Shown: positions 41,776 to 52,826 of the stretch, one piece after another
Numbering within the stretch: position 1 is the stretch's first letter
How the letters are laid out: each line of letters begins with the position of its first letter
Source: JAMCRM01 sp035561075
Lineage (GTDB): Bacteria > Acidobacteriota > Terriglobia > Bryobacterales > Bryobacteraceae
Direction of reading: 5' to 3'
Length of the DNA stretch: 64,000 nt
NCBI GenBank assembly: GCA_035561075.1
Contig: DATMYF010000023.1
Coordinates: 18,208 to 82,207 of the forward strand
Program-made: the position numbers and the translations under genes
The notes under the pieces: generated by a model
What the model was told of the DNA's origin: nothing
The model's database searches: none
What the model saw: the letters and a program-made list of their open reading frames with translations, nothing else

Positions 41776-43848
41776 ATGCAGCAGCGCTCCACACGGTGGG
41801 CCGCCGCCTTTCTGCTCGCCGCGGCGGTAGTCTTTTTCCGAAAAGTACTGTTCCAGGGGGACTACACGTTCCCCTGGGACTTCCTCTACTACCACTATCC
41901 CCTGTCGTCCCTGATGACCCGCGCCTTCGCGAGCGGCGAATTCCCCCTCTGGGACACCTCCACATACTGCGGGAGGCCATTTTACGCGCTCCTTCAGTCG
42001 CAGGCGTTCTACCCCCCGGCGATACTGACGTCGCTCGCGGGCGCCGTCGCGGGGGAGCGCCGTGTGCTCTACCTGCTGGAGCTCCAGGCCGTAGCTCACG
42101 TTTTTCTGGCGGGCCTCTTCACGTTCGGATTGCTGCGGGCACTGCGCGTCGGCGTCGCCGCGGCGCTCGCCGGAGCGCTCGTCTACCAGCTCGGCGCATT
42201 CTTTACGTCACAGGCGCAGCACCTGGGGGCAGTCGACGCAGCCGCCTGGATGCCGCTCGCCTGGCACGCCGTTATTCTGCTCGGCCGCGGCTTCACCTGG
42301 CGCCGCATGGCACTGTTGGTGGCGGCGCTGGCGATGTCGTTCCTGGCGGGATTCACGGCGGTCACAATCGTGGTCTTTGGCTCCGCGGGGATGCTGGCGC
42401 TGGCCCTGGCGGCGGTCCGGTCGGCGCCTGTGGGCCTGCCCTTCTATGTGATCGCAGGGGCCGCATGGGCGGCGCTGGTTTCCGCCATCCAATTGTTTCC
42501 CACCATGGAGTTGGCCGGGCTCAGCGTGGCCGCGCAGCGGGCCCAATACGGAAACGGCAGCGGGATGCCGCTTGAAGCTCTCATAACGCTGCTGTGGCCC
42601 AACTGGTGGGGCGTGTTCGAATTCGGCACCGTGGAGTGGAAGTTGCCGTTCAACGCCACGTTTGTGTATCTCTATTGCGGGATTCCGGCGCTCGTTTTCG
42701 CGGTGGCCGCGCTGGTACGGCGGGCCGGGCGCCAGACGGCTGTCTTCGCCGGCCTTGCGGTAGCATTCGCGTTCTGGATGTTGGGCAACTCCACGGTCGT
42801 CGGCCGCACGCTGGTCCCACTGCTGCCCGGCACGTTACGGGGCGCAATGTACGTGGAGTTCGCCATGGCCGCATTCGTGCTCGCGTTGGCCGTACTGGCG
42901 GGCTTGGGTGCGGACGCGCTGCTCGCGGGGCGGGGGCGCGCCTTGCACGCCGCTGTGGTGTTGCTGGTTGCCGCGGACCTCGTCTGGGCGGGATCCGGCC
43001 GCCCCTTCAACACCTCCCGCGGTGCAGGTATAGACTTCGCACAGATCGACGGTGTCCGCGAGATTCCCGCGGTGCTGCGCGACCTCTCCCGCCGCACCAC
43101 TCCGCCGGCGCGCATTGACAATATGGGCGGCTCCTCCACCTGGACCGGCTGCTCCCCGCTGTTCGATGTACCCAGCGCCAACGGCGACGATCCTTTCGCG
43201 CTCACACGCCTCATTGAAGTCCGCAATATCTTCGGGCAGGGAAACCCGTGGGAGCGTTACCGCGACGTAGTGGCACCCGGCTCCCCGGTGCTGGACCTGC
43301 TCAACGTGGAATACCTGGTTGCGCGGACGGGTGCGCCGTCGCACGGGCTCGAACGCGCCGCCAACGTACCCGGCATGGCGGTCTATCGCAACCCCGGCGC
43401 GCTCCCGCGCTTCTTCCTCGTCGGCCGGACACATCGTGCGGCGAACCTAGCGGATGCGGTGGCCCTCATGCGCGCCCCGGAGTTTGACCCGAGCGAGGAA
43501 GCCGTCGTGGAAGGCGTTGCGGTCCGGGCGGAGGGCAGCGGCACGGTGCGGGTGAAGCGATACGGCACGCGCGAGATCGAGCTTGAAACCGAGGCCGCCC
43601 TGCCGGCGCTGCTGGTGACATCGGAAGCCTGGTATCCCGGCTGGCGCGCGTGGGTCGACGGCAGCGGGCAGCCGCTCATCCTCACCAACGCGGCGTTCCG
43701 CGGCCTCGAGATTCCGGCCGGTCGCCACACGGTGCGAATGCGCTTCGATCCACCGGTGCTGTGGCGATCGGGCATGGTGTCGCTGGCGGCGCTGCTGGCG
43801 CTCGCGGGGCTGGTGGCAGCGGGCGATAATAGACGGCGGAAGGCGTAA
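41776..43848 (+). CDS. YfhO-like multipass membrane protein
   Basis: A 690-residue inner-membrane protein with about 11-12 hydrophobic helices and a C-terminal periplasmic beta domain. FPWDFLYYHYPLSSLMTRAFASGEFPLWDTSTYCGRPF, with its acidic loop, is typical of GT-C-like YfhO and bacterial membrane-glycosyltransferase-related proteins, and LLVTSEAWYPGWRAWVDGSGQPL near the end is the YfhO C-terminal signature. The ATG at 41776 is chosen from the hydrophobic start. The stop overlaps the dnaG start (TAATG), so primase may depend on read-through from this gene. Confidence 0.88.
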   Translation: MQQRSTRWAAAFLLAAAVVFFRKVLFQGDYTFPWDFLYYHYPLSSLMTRAFASGEFPLWDTSTYCGRPFYALLQSQAFYPPAILTSLAGAVAGERRVLYLLELQAVAHVFLAGLFTFGLLRALRVGVAAALAGALVYQLGAFFTSQAQHLGAVDAAAWMPLAWHAVILLGRGFTWRRMALLVAALAMSFLAGFTAVTIVVFGSAGMLALALAAVRSAPVGLPFYVIAGAAWAALVSAIQLFPTMELAGLSVAAQRAQYGNGSGMPLEALITLLWPNWWGVFEFGTVEWKLPFNATFVYLYCGIPALVFAVAALVRRAGRQTAVFAGLAVAFAFWMLGNSTVVGRTLVPLLPGTLRGAMYVEFAMAAFVLALAVLAGLGADALLAGRGRALHAAVVLLVAADLVWAGSGRPFNTSRGAGIDFAQIDGVREIPAVLRDLSRRTTPPARIDNMGGSSTWTGCSPLFDVPSANGDDPFALTRLIEVRNIFGQGNPWERYRDVVAPGSPVLDLLNVEYLVARTGAPSHGLERAANVPGMAVYRNPGALPRFFLVGRTHRAANLADAVALMRAPEFDPSEEAVVEGVAVRAEGSGTVRVKRYGTREIELETEAALPALLVTSEAWYPGWRAWVDGSGQPLILTNAAFRGLEIPAGRHTVRMRFDPPVLWRSGMVSLAALLALAGLVAAGDNRRRKA

Positions 43849-45587
43849 TGGACTTCGTCGAGCAGGTGAAAGCGTCGGTGGACATCGTGCAGGTGATCGG
43901 GGAGCGTGTGCGCCTGCGCAAATCGGGCGCCCAGCGCTACACGGGCCTGTGTCCGTTCCACAACGAGAAGACGCCATCGTTCACGGTGCACGCGGGGATG
44001 GGGTTCTACAAGTGCTTCGGCTGCGGCGTCTCGGGAGACGTGATCAAGTATGTCGAACAAATCGAGGGCATCAGTTTTTACGAGGCCCTGAAACTGCTCG
44101 CCGAACGACACGGCATCCCCATGCCAAAGCGGGCCGGTTATACCGACCCGGACACGCGGCTTCGCGCGGCTCTCTACCAGATGCACGAGATAGCGGAGGA
44201 GGCTTTCCGCAACCACCTGAACGGACCGGCAGGCACGGAAGCGCGTGCGTATCTTGCGCGCCGCGGCGTGGCGCCCGAAGTGGCCGCACAGTTCGGCCTG
44301 GGATTCGCCGAGCGGTCCGGGCGTTTCCTGCTGCGGCTGCTCGAACAGCGCAAGTTCACCCCCGAGCAACTGGAGGCCTCGGGGCTGGTGGCGCGGCGTG
44401 ATGACGGCAGCTTCTACGACCGCTTCCGCAACCGCCTGATGTTCCCCATCCACAACGAGACCGGCAAGATCATCGGCTTCGGCGGGCGCGCCCTCCACCC
44501 GGACGAGAATCCCAAGTATTTAAACTCCGCCGAAACGCCGATATATAAGAAGAGCTACGTGCTTTACAATTTGCATCGCGCCAGGGACGGCATTCGCAAG
44601 ACGGACCGTTCGGTGCTGGTGGAAGGCTACATGGACGTAATCGGGGTTTACGCATCCGGGGTCCGGGAAGTGGTGGCGAGTTGCGGCACTTCGCTCACCT
44701 CCCAGCAGGTGCAATTACTGCGGAGGCACTCCGGACGCATCGTCGTAAACTTCGATCCGGACCCCGCCGGTGCCAATGCCGCGGAGCGTTCCATCAACAT
44801 GCTTCTCGAAGAGGGCATGCACGTGCGCATCATGGAGCTCGACGGGGGCCTCGATCCGGACGAATACTGCAAGGAGCGCGGCGCCGCCGCTTACATCGCG
44901 AAACTCGATTCGGCAAAGGGTTATTTTTACTGGCTGGCGGACCGCGCCCGCGCCCGCTTCGGGATGCGTACCGCGGAAGAGAGAGTGGCGGGGCTACAGT
45001 TTCTGCTGCCGGCGGTACAGCGCATCACGGATAAGCTCGAACGCGTCACCGTGGCGAACGAAGTAGCGGCTTACCTGGGGGTGGACTCCGGTTTAGTGCT
45101 GGACTACTTCCGGAAGTCGGTGACGGAACGGCGCGAGAGCTCGCCAGCGCCGCCCAAGGATCCCACGCGTCCCGCGGAGAAGATTCTGCTGAACCTGCTG
45201 CTGGGGAGCGCGGAAGCGCGGGAGTCTCTGATCCCCCGGCTGCGGCCGCTCGGCGCCGTCGGGCAGTTTGCGACGCGGCATATCTTCGAAACGGTATTCG
45301 CGCTGCAAGAGGCCGGCGATCGCGTGGCTTTCGATACGGTGCACGCGCGCCTGGAGGAGAACGACCGCGAATTACTGGAAGCCGCCCTGCTGGCTGCGGA
45401 GACCGGCGACGTGGAGTGTTCGATGGAGCAGGCTGAGGAGTGCGTCCGCAGCCTGCGACATACGGACCGGCAGGCGCAGGTGGGGGAATTGAAGGCGCGC
45501 ATTCGCGATTGCGAACGGGCCGGCGATATGGCAGGAGCATTGCACGCGGCCGGAGAATTGCGCGATTTGGAGCGAACCACGTTGTGA
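43848..45587 (+). CDS. dnaG: DNA primase
   Basis: A 579-residue primase that makes RNA primers at the replication fork. The zinc ribbon uses C35, H38, C56 and C59 (CPFHNEKTPSFTVH and KCFGCG). The RNA-polymerase domain (about 110-240) has ETGKIIGFGGRAL, and the TOPRIM catalytic motifs are LVEGYMDVI and NFDPDPAGANA. The C-terminal DnaB-interacting part is present but weakly conserved. Its ATG overlaps the previous stop by one base. With rpoD next it forms the core of a macromolecular-synthesis operon lacking rpsU. Confidence 0.96.
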   Translation: MDFVEQVKASVDIVQVIGERVRLRKSGAQRYTGLCPFHNEKTPSFTVHAGMGFYKCFGCGVSGDVIKYVEQIEGISFYEALKLLAERHGIPMPKRAGYTDPDTRLRAALYQMHEIAEEAFRNHLNGPAGTEARAYLARRGVAPEVAAQFGLGFAERSGRFLLRLLEQRKFTPEQLEASGLVARRDDGSFYDRFRNRLMFPIHNETGKIIGFGGRALHPDENPKYLNSAETPIYKKSYVLYNLHRARDGIRKTDRSVLVEGYMDVIGVYASGVREVVASCGTSLTSQQVQLLRRHSGRIVVNFDPDPAGANAAERSINMLLEEGMHVRIMELDGGLDPDEYCKERGAAAYIAKLDSAKGYFYWLADRARARFGMRTAEERVAGLQFLLPAVQRITDKLERVTVANEVAAYLGVDSGLVLDYFRKSVTERRESSPAPPKDPTRPAEKILLNLLLGSAEARESLIPRLRPLGAVGQFATRHIFETVFALQEAGDRVAFDTVHARLEENDRELLEAALLAAETGDVECSMEQAEECVRSLRHTDRQAQVGELKARIRDCERAGDMAGALHAAGELRDLERTTL

Positions 45588-45620
45588 CTTTGATGTCGCA
45601 TCCGCGCCCTCGCGCTGGTG

Positions 45621-45626
45621 TACAAT
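45621..45626 (+). promoter_or_regulatory. possible -10 box of an rpoD promoter
   Basis: TACAAT lies between dnaG and rpoD, 36 bases before the GTG start. A TTGATG upstream is too far (25 bases) to be its -35, so only the -10 is proposed. Confidence 0.3.
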
Positions 45627-45662
45627 AGCTGGGATTAGTTCGCTTCTGCTTTGGGTGGGTTA

Positions 45663-47345
<1,683 letters not shown>

Positions 47346-48335
47346 TCACCGCCGGCAATTCTGCAATTCGATGCGCTCCAGATGGCAGCGCGTAGTGCCT
47401 CGCCGGCAAGTCAGCTTTTCCGCGCTAGTGGGCAGTATATCGGTGTAATCGACCGTCGTTTCGGCCCTGTCGAGCGGGAATGCGGTGGGCAGATCGACGG
47501 CCTCCTGGCGGATGCGCAATACCCGGGCCGTCTCTTTGTCGATCCACACCGCGCCGCGATACGCGGGCTCGATACGCTGTGATTCCGCCTGTACCAACCA
47601 GCGGGAGTTCTCCAGATCAACCTCGTACTTGTACACGGCGGCCGTGCGCCCGGCCAGCGTTTCGTCCTTCTGGTATTCGAAGCGCGCCGCCGCGAGCGGG
47701 GAAAACAGGTCCCGCAGGGTGGCCGCAAAGGGTTGCCTGACGCCCACTGTGGTGCTATCTAGGGGCTTCCATTCGAGATTACGGCTTTCGCTGGTGAAGC
47801 GCGACGTCACCTGCCTGCACGTGTAGGGGGCGACGGGTAGTGCCTCCAGTTCCGCGCGGGCTTTCGCCAGCGGATCGCCGGCAGCTTCGCGAGGGGGAGC
47901 GGGCTTCACCGCCGGTTCCGGTTTCGCCGGGGGCACGGGCTTCGGCTCGGGAACCGGTTTCGGTGTTGGCTCCGGCGGGGGTGCCACGGGACGCTCGGGC
48001 GGGGCGGCCTCGCGCGGCGGCTCCGCTGCCGGCGGCCCCGGGGCTGAGTCCAATCGCACGTTCACGGCCAGGAGCCCTCCGCCAATATCCGGGACCGCCT
48101 CCACCAAAACGTGGTCGCCTGGTTTCAGCGCGGATTGCTTCACTCCTACGAAGCGCGTCTTCCCCGTGCGCCTGAACGCGAGGACCTGCTCGTCATCGAG
48201 CGCCAGCACGATCGAGCCAGCGTCCAGCACCTTCAACGTGCCCCCGAACGTAGGCATCACTTTAGGGTTCTTTTGAGCACCGTTTCCATGAACCGCCAGC
48301 ATCCAGGCAAGCGCCACTGTCGCGAGGTATCGCAT
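47346..48335 (-). CDS. secreted Pro-rich protein with DUF-like C-terminal domain
   Basis: A 329-residue exported protein of unknown function. ATG at 48335 gives a signal peptide (about residues 1-20). An N-terminal small beta domain (about 25-95, GGTLKVLDAGSIVLALDDEQVLAFRRT, reminiscent of periplasmic OB/DUF5666 folds) is followed by a Pro/Glu/Lys linker (about 100-150) and a C-terminal domain with YTCRQVTSRFTSESRNLEWKP and AGRTAAVYKYEVDLENSRW, similar to outer-membrane lipoprotein-sorting-type beta folds. It begins one base after the rpoD stop in convergent orientation. Confidence 0.8.
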   Translation of the reverse strand: MRYLATVALAWMLAVHGNGAQKNPKVMPTFGGTLKVLDAGSIVLALDDEQVLAFRRTGKTRFVGVKQSALKPGDHVLVEAVPDIGGGLLAVNVRLDSAPGPPAAEPPREAAPPERPVAPPPEPTPKPVPEPKPVPPAKPEPAVKPAPPREAAGDPLAKARAELEALPVAPYTCRQVTSRFTSESRNLEWKPLDSTTVGVRQPFAATLRDLFSPLAAARFEYQKDETLAGRTAAVYKYEVDLENSRWLVQAESQRIEPAYRGAVWIDKETARVLRIRQEAVDLPTAFPLDRAETTVDYTDILPTSAEKLTCRRGTTRCHLERIELQNCRR

Positions 48336-48405
48336 CACACCGCCACCTTCCATTTAAACCCAAACCCGGCACCGCAGTTGCCTATATCGTAAGCGGAGGA
48401 ATGCT

Positions 48406-49038
48406 ATGAAGCAGTTTGCAATCGTACTCATGGCGGTGTCCCTGATGGCCGGGTGTGCGGAGCGCAGGGTCGGGACGGCTTCCCGTGGCGGACCGGTGTA
48501 CACCACCGCCGCGGAACCCGGCGTGCTTCCCGCGGGGACGACGCTTGAGGTCCGAACCAACGAAGCCATCCAGGCCGACTCGGCCGCCGTGGGCCGGACC
48601 TATAGCGCGCAGTTGGCGCAGCCGATCATGAACACCGACGGCAGGACGATCGCGCCCGCGGGCTCGCCCGCGCAGCTCGTCGTCATGAGCGTCAAGGAGG
48701 GCGGCACGACCACTACCGATCAAATCGAGTTGGGGCTCAGGTCCATCACGGTGAACGGGCAGACCCACCTGGTACAGAGTGAGACGCAGCAAACCGAACA
48801 GGGCGGCCTGGGTGCGAATCGCCGTACGGCCGAGATGGTTGGAGGCGGCGCGGTGCTGGGCACCCTCGTTGGCGCCATAGCGGGAGGCGGCACAGGAGCT
48901 GCAATTGGCGCGGCTACGGGCGCGGCGGCCGGTGCGGCCGTTCAGGTCCTGACTAAGGGCAGCCGCGTGGACGTACCCGCGGAATCGGTGCTGACGTTCC
49001 GCTTAGACCAGCCGATCCGGTTGCAGAACTTCCGTTAA
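48406..49038 (+). CDS. glycine-zipper lipoprotein
   Basis: A 210-residue protein with a lipobox-like N-terminus (VSLMAGC, Cys at residue 17), a beta domain (TLEVRTNEAIQADSAAVGRTY), a central glycine zipper (GAVLGTLVGAIAGGGTGAAIGAATGAAAG) and a C-terminal strand LTFRLDQPIRL. It is a clear paralogue of the 4289-5242 protein, lacking that protein's Pro-rich linker. GGAGG lies before the ATG. The last 36 bases overlap the end of the convergent ABC exporter gene. The role is unknown. Confidence 0.85.
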   Translation: MKQFAIVLMAVSLMAGCAERRVGTASRGGPVYTTAAEPGVLPAGTTLEVRTNEAIQADSAAVGRTYSAQLAQPIMNTDGRTIAPAGSPAQLVVMSVKEGGTTTTDQIELGLRSITVNGQTHLVQSETQQTEQGGLGANRRTAEMVGGGAVLGTLVGAIAGGGTGAAIGAATGAAAGAAVQVLTKGSRVDVPAESVLTFRLDQPIRLQNFR

Positions 49039-50934
49039 CCCGAGCGCGGGGGGCGGGCGGCGCGGTACATCCGTGGCGCCGCCCTCTTCCCCATTTTCCG
49101 TTTCCTCGCCCGGCGCCACAAAAAGGTTGGTCGCCAAGCCGTGCTGCCGGGTGTAGAGATCGTAGTAGCGGCCTTTTTCCTGGTAGAGCGAGCGATGGGT
49201 GCCGCGTTCCACGATGCGGCCGCCCTCGATAACCAGGATTTGGTCCGCCCGCCTGATGGTAGACAGGCGGTGTGCGATCACAAACGTCGTGCGGCCCTTC
49301 ATCAGGTACGCAAGGCCTTCCTGGATGAGGGCTTCCGATTCCGAATCCAGGCTGGAAGTTGCTTCATCCAGGATTAGAATCCGCGGGTCCGCGAGCACGG
49401 CGCGCGCGATCGAGACGCGCTGGCGCTGGCCGCCGGAAAGTTTTACTCCACGCTCCCCTACGACAGTGTCGTAACCGCTCTCCAGTTTCCCGGCGAACTC
49501 ATCCACGCGGGCGATACGGCAGGCCTGCAGAATATCCTCTTCGCTTGCGTCCGGGCGGGAGAAGGCCACGTTCTGCCGAATGGTGCCGTCGAAGAGGAAG
49601 CTCTCCTGGAGGACCGCCCCGAGGTGCGCACGGTAGCTGGCCATCCGTACCGTCGCCAGATCCGCGCCGTCGATCCGCACGACCCCGCTGGTGGGGCTGT
49701 GGAATCCCGCGATGAGGCTCACGATGGTGGACTTCCCCGCCCCGGAGGACCCCACCAGCGCGGTAACGGTGCCGGCCGCAGCGTCGAACGATATGTCGTT
49801 CAACACGGGCTTGCCTGCCTCGTAGGAGAAGCCGACATCCTCGAAAACCACGTGGCCGGTGAGTTCCGTTAAGTCCGCGGTGCGGCGCGGGTCGTCATCT
49901 TCGGAACGCTCCCGCAGTACCTCGCGGGTGCGCTCGAGTCCGGCCAGGGCTTCAGAAAGCTGCGTTCCCACCCCCACCACACTGAAGACAGGAGCCACCA
50001 GGAATGCGAGGAACAGGGTAAACGTGACGAAGCCGCCCAGCGTAAGGGCGCCGGCGAAAATCTGCTGCGCTCCCAGGTACATCACCAGGGCGCCCACCAC
50101 CCCCATCAGCACGGTGGCAGTGAGGCTCATCACCGAAATTGCCGTGATAGACCGCAGGACGTTGTCGAGCAGTCGTTTGACACCCCGGGCGAATACGGCC
50201 TGTTCGCTCACCTCCGCGCGGTAGGCTTTCACCACCCGCACCCCGCCGAGCGATTCGGTAAGGCGTCCGGTGACCTCCGCGGTAATGGCACCGCGCTCTT
50301 TGAAGATCGGCCGAATGGCCGCGAACGCCTTCCTGAGCCCCAGCGCAAAAACGGCGATCACCACCCCCACCAGCAGCGTCATCATCCAACTGATGCGAGT
50401 CAGCACCACCAGCGCGATGGCCGCGGTCAGGATGCCTCCCGCGAAGTCCACCAGCCCTGTGCCGATGAGGTTCCGGATGCCCTCCACATCGGTCATGATG
50501 CGGGAAACCAGCGTGCCGGTCTTGTTGGCGTCGTAGTAGGCGACCGGTAGCCGGCTGATGTGCGCCTGCACCTTCTGCCGCAGCTCAGCGATCAGCCGCT
50601 GTGCCGCTTTGGACATCAACTGGGTGAGCGCGAATGATGTCGCGCCCTGGACGGCCGTGGCCACCACCACCGCCCCAACCAGAGGCAAGAGCAGCCAGGT
50701 CTGCTGCTTCACGATGATGTCGTCGATCAGATAGCGAGTCGAAGCCGGCAGCACCAGGCCGCTCACGCGGTTGATTGCCATCAGGACGAAGCCCAAGGCG
50801 AGCAGCCGCCGGCGCGGCTTCACAAGCTGCCAGATATCGGGCGCGAGCGACCGGAGGCGCTCCGATGCCGCGGTTATTCGGACGGCACCTCGAACGTGCC
50901 CACGAACGCGCTGCGTTTGAAAGGATTCTTCCAC
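49003..50934 (-). CDS. ABC transporter, fused permease-ATPase (MsbA/LmrA-like exporter)
   Basis: A half-transporter of about 643 residues that works as a homodimer. Six membrane helices occupy about 40-340, and the ATPase has Walker A GSSGAGKST, signature LSGGQRQR, Walker B ILILDEATSSLD and switch His in VIAHRLST. It could flip lipids, lipid A or export drugs or peptides. The only start in frame before the first helix region is GTG at 50934, which would overlap the DUF1326 gene by about 60 bases; a GTG at 50823 is an alternative. The 3' end overlaps the glycine-zipper gene. Confidence 0.92.
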   Translation of the reverse strand: MEESFQTQRVRGHVRGAVRITAASERLRSLAPDIWQLVKPRRRLLALGFVLMAINRVSGLVLPASTRYLIDDIIVKQQTWLLLPLVGAVVVATAVQGATSFALTQLMSKAAQRLIAELRQKVQAHISRLPVAYYDANKTGTLVSRIMTDVEGIRNLIGTGLVDFAGGILTAAIALVVLTRISWMMTLLVGVVIAVFALGLRKAFAAIRPIFKERGAITAEVTGRLTESLGGVRVVKAYRAEVSEQAVFARGVKRLLDNVLRSITAISVMSLTATVLMGVVGALVMYLGAQQIFAGALTLGGFVTFTLFLAFLVAPVFSVVGVGTQLSEALAGLERTREVLRERSEDDDPRRTADLTELTGHVVFEDVGFSYEAGKPVLNDISFDAAAGTVTALVGSSGAGKSTIVSLIAGFHSPTSGVVRIDGADLATVRMASYRAHLGAVLQESFLFDGTIRQNVAFSRPDASEEDILQACRIARVDEFAGKLESGYDTVVGERGVKLSGGQRQRVSIARAVLADPRILILDEATSSLDSESEALIQEGLAYLMKGRTTFVIAHRLSTIRRADQILVIEGGRIVERGTHRSLYQEKGRYYDLYTRQHGLATNLFVAPGEETENGEEGGATDVPRRPPPALGLTEVLQPDRLV

Positions 50935-51551
50935 GTGGTACCCAGTCCGGCTCCCTGGAAGCTGTGCGTCAGGGTGTACGCCGGCATGGCGTGGCTCACT
51001 TTGACCAGCGGCGGATACCAGACTTCTTCATTATGGCAGAGCCCGTCTGCGTGCTCGAGCGCGCGGGTCTCGATCACCGCCTCGGTGCCCGCGTTCAGGC
51101 TGGCCGCGGCGTCGTGAATGCTGCTACCCTTAATCTGAAACTTGACCGGCTGGTAGTCGACCTGCACCACGTTCTGCAGAAGGTCTCCCGCCATGGATTT
51201 GGCAAAACTCTGTAACGCCAGCCGCTCGAGCGCTCCGGCCCGGCTGTCAACGATCAGCACCGATTTCACCGGATAAGCCGACTGATAGACATCGCCCAGC
51301 GTATGGCTGGCCAGCAGGACCCCAACCACCGAAAGCCCGCTCAGGTCTACGCCGTCCCACCGCCCGGCGGTGATATTCCATCCCATGACGGCATTCTGAC
51401 CTACCTGCCCGACTTCGCCATTGGCGATGCAAGCCCCCGTATACACATCGGCTGTACGAGCCTCAATGTAGTTACCCTGAATTTTCTGTGGAATCGAAGC
51501 GGCGTAAGCCGCGGCACACACGAATACAGCAGTACCCAGTAATCTAAACAT
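50874..51551 (-). CDS. DUF1326 family secreted protein
   Basis: A 225-residue exported protein. ATG at 51551 gives a signal peptide (MFRLLGTAVFVCAAAYAAS). The DUF1326 pattern is visible: GNYIEARTADVYTGACIANGEVGQVGQNAVMGW, with the acidic/Cys motif DVYTGAC, and later FQIKGSSIHDAA and ADGLCHNEEVWYPPLVKVSHA. Family function is unknown. Directly upstream of the start, a hairpin presents AGGGA in its loop (51552-51570). The gene is followed by the ABC exporter in an overlapping arrangement. Confidence 0.88.
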   Translation of the reverse strand: MFRLLGTAVFVCAAAYAASIPQKIQGNYIEARTADVYTGACIANGEVGQVGQNAVMGWNITAGRWDGVDLSGLSVVGVLLASHTLGDVYQSAYPVKSVLIVDSRAGALERLALQSFAKSMAGDLLQNVVQVDYQPVKFQIKGSSIHDAAASLNAGTEAVIETRALEHADGLCHNEEVWYPPLVKVSHAMPAYTLTHSFQGAGLGTTWKNPFKRSAFVGTFEVPSE

Positions 51552-51570
51552 CCCCAAGTCCCTCTTGGGG
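51552..51570 (-). promoter_or_regulatory. hairpin presenting the Shine-Dalgarno of the DUF1326 gene
   Basis: On the minus strand a perfect seven-base stem (CCCCAAG / CTTGGGG) encloses the loop AGGGA, the only Shine-Dalgarno-like word, and the ATG follows immediately. Accessibility of the ribosome site may be controlled by this stem. Confidence 0.5.
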
Positions 51571-51625
51571 AGATTATACCAAGGCGGGGGCTGAGCCGGT
51601 GCATGCACAACCCCGTTCCCCGCTG

Positions 51626-51841
51626 CTATAGCGCGCTATAGCACCCGCGCGCCGGGTTGCACTCGTACTCGTCCACCGCTTTGTTGTCCGGCCCCAGGCA
51701 GTTGCATGTATGCTGGCACCAGAAGGCGCGATCGTTGCTGTGCTGGACCGTGGGGTCCCAGACGGCTTCGATGAACATGCCCTTCCAGCGCAGGTTCTGG
51801 CAACGGTCCTGGGTGATATTAGTCAGTCCGGGACGTTCCAT
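51626..51841 (-). CDS. small Cys-rich protein at the end of the molybdenum hydroxylase operon
   Basis: A 71-residue protein with six cysteines (Cys14, Cys42, Cys46, Cys48, Cys61, Cys67), no signal peptide, and many polar and aromatic residues (FWCQHTCNCLGPD). The start ATG (51841-51839) lies one base after the stop of the FAD subunit gene, preceded by GGGAGGG, so it is translated as part of that operon. I do not recognise the family. The cysteines suggest a metal- or Fe-S-binding accessory protein (inference). Confidence 0.65.
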   Translation of the reverse strand: MERPGLTNITQDRCQNLRWKGMFIEAVWDPTVQHSNDRAFWCQHTCNCLGPDNKAVDEYECNPARGCYSAL

Positions 51842-51842
51842 G

Positions 51843-52826
51843 TCAGGCCCTCCCGCGGGCGGCTTCGAGCAGCGCCCGCTTTACTGCCACCCGCGCCAGT
51901 TGCACTTTGTAAGCATTGCCGCTGAGGGGGGTGGCTCCGGCCAGCGCTGCTTTGGCTGCCGCTTCCGCAGATTCGGGCGTGATCGCCTTTCCCGCCAGCG
52001 CCGTACCGGCCTGCTCAGCCAGCCATGGAGTGGGGGCGACGTGCCCCAGCACGATGCGCGCGCCGGAGACTGTGGAACCCTTCATCCGCAGCACCACCGA
52101 GGCAGTCGCCAGCGGCCAGTCGAGGGCGTCCTTCTGCCGCACCTCGTAGGTTGCGTTGCGCGTGGCCGCCGCCGGAATAATGATTTCGGTCAGGATCTCG
52201 TTAGGCTGGAGCGCGATCTCCCGCGCGCCGTCCGCCGCCGGCGTGACGAAGAACTTCTCCGCCGGCACCTCGCGCGGACCCTTGGCCGATGCCAACTTCA
52301 CCCTGGCCCCCAGGGCCACCAGCGCCGGCCCGAGGCTTGAAGCACTGACGAACTTCGCCGGCCCCGCATTCCCCAGGATCGCGTGGTAGCGATTCTCCCC
52401 GTTGGCCACCAACTCCTGGCCCTTGGGATCCTTAGGCAGCAGGCCGAAACCCTGCCTGTAATACCAGCAGCGAGGCCGCTGGCAGAGGTCGCCGCCCACC
52501 GTCCCCATATTGCGGATCTGTGGACTGGTAATGTTGGCCGCTGCCGTGTGGAGCGAAGGGTAGAGCTTGCGGATCTCGGCGTTTTCCACCAATTCTTCCA
52601 TCGTGACTGTGGCGCCGATACGCAACCCGGCGCCGGTCTTTCTGATGCCGCCGAGTTCCTTGATGCCCTTGACGTTCACCACCCGCTTGGGCATCTCGAT
52701 GTAGTCTTTCATGAGGCCGATCAGGTCGGTCCCGCCGGCCAGCACGCCCGCTTCGCCCCAACTCGCGCCCAGCAGCGCAATGGCGTCGGCAAGAGTGGCT
52801 GGATTGGCATATTCGAAGGCTTGCAT
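51843..52826 (-). CDS. xanthine dehydrogenase family, FAD-binding subunit
   Basis: A 327-residue subunit that carries FAD in molybdenum hydroxylases. EYANPATLADAIALLG, AGGTDLIGLMKDYIEMPKRVVNVKGIKEL and NMGTVGGDLCQRPRCWYYRQGFGLLP are the flavin-binding segments; the last includes several cysteines as in YagS/PaoB enzymes, which can hold an extra 4Fe-4S cluster. ATG follows the molybdopterin subunit stop directly, with GGAGGAATGCGTAA before it. Electron flow would be molybdenum centre, 2Fe-2S, FAD. Confidence 0.93.
   Translation of the reverse strand: MQAFEYANPATLADAIALLGASWGEAGVLAGGTDLIGLMKDYIEMPKRVVNVKGIKELGGIRKTGAGLRIGATVTMEELVENAEIRKLYPSLHTAAANITSPQIRNMGTVGGDLCQRPRCWYYRQGFGLLPKDPKGQELVANGENRYHAILGNAGPAKFVSASSLGPALVALGARVKLASAKGPREVPAEKFFVTPAADGAREIALQPNEILTEIIIPAAATRNATYEVRQKDALDWPLATASVVLRMKGSTVSGARIVLGHVAPTPWLAEQAGTALAGKAITPESAEAAAKAALAGATPLSGNAYKVQLARVAVKRALLEAARGRA

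Noticed and set aside
45590..45595. TTGATG as the -35 box of an rpoD promoter.
   Set aside because: It is 25 bases from the TACAAT box, outside the usual 16-18 spacing.
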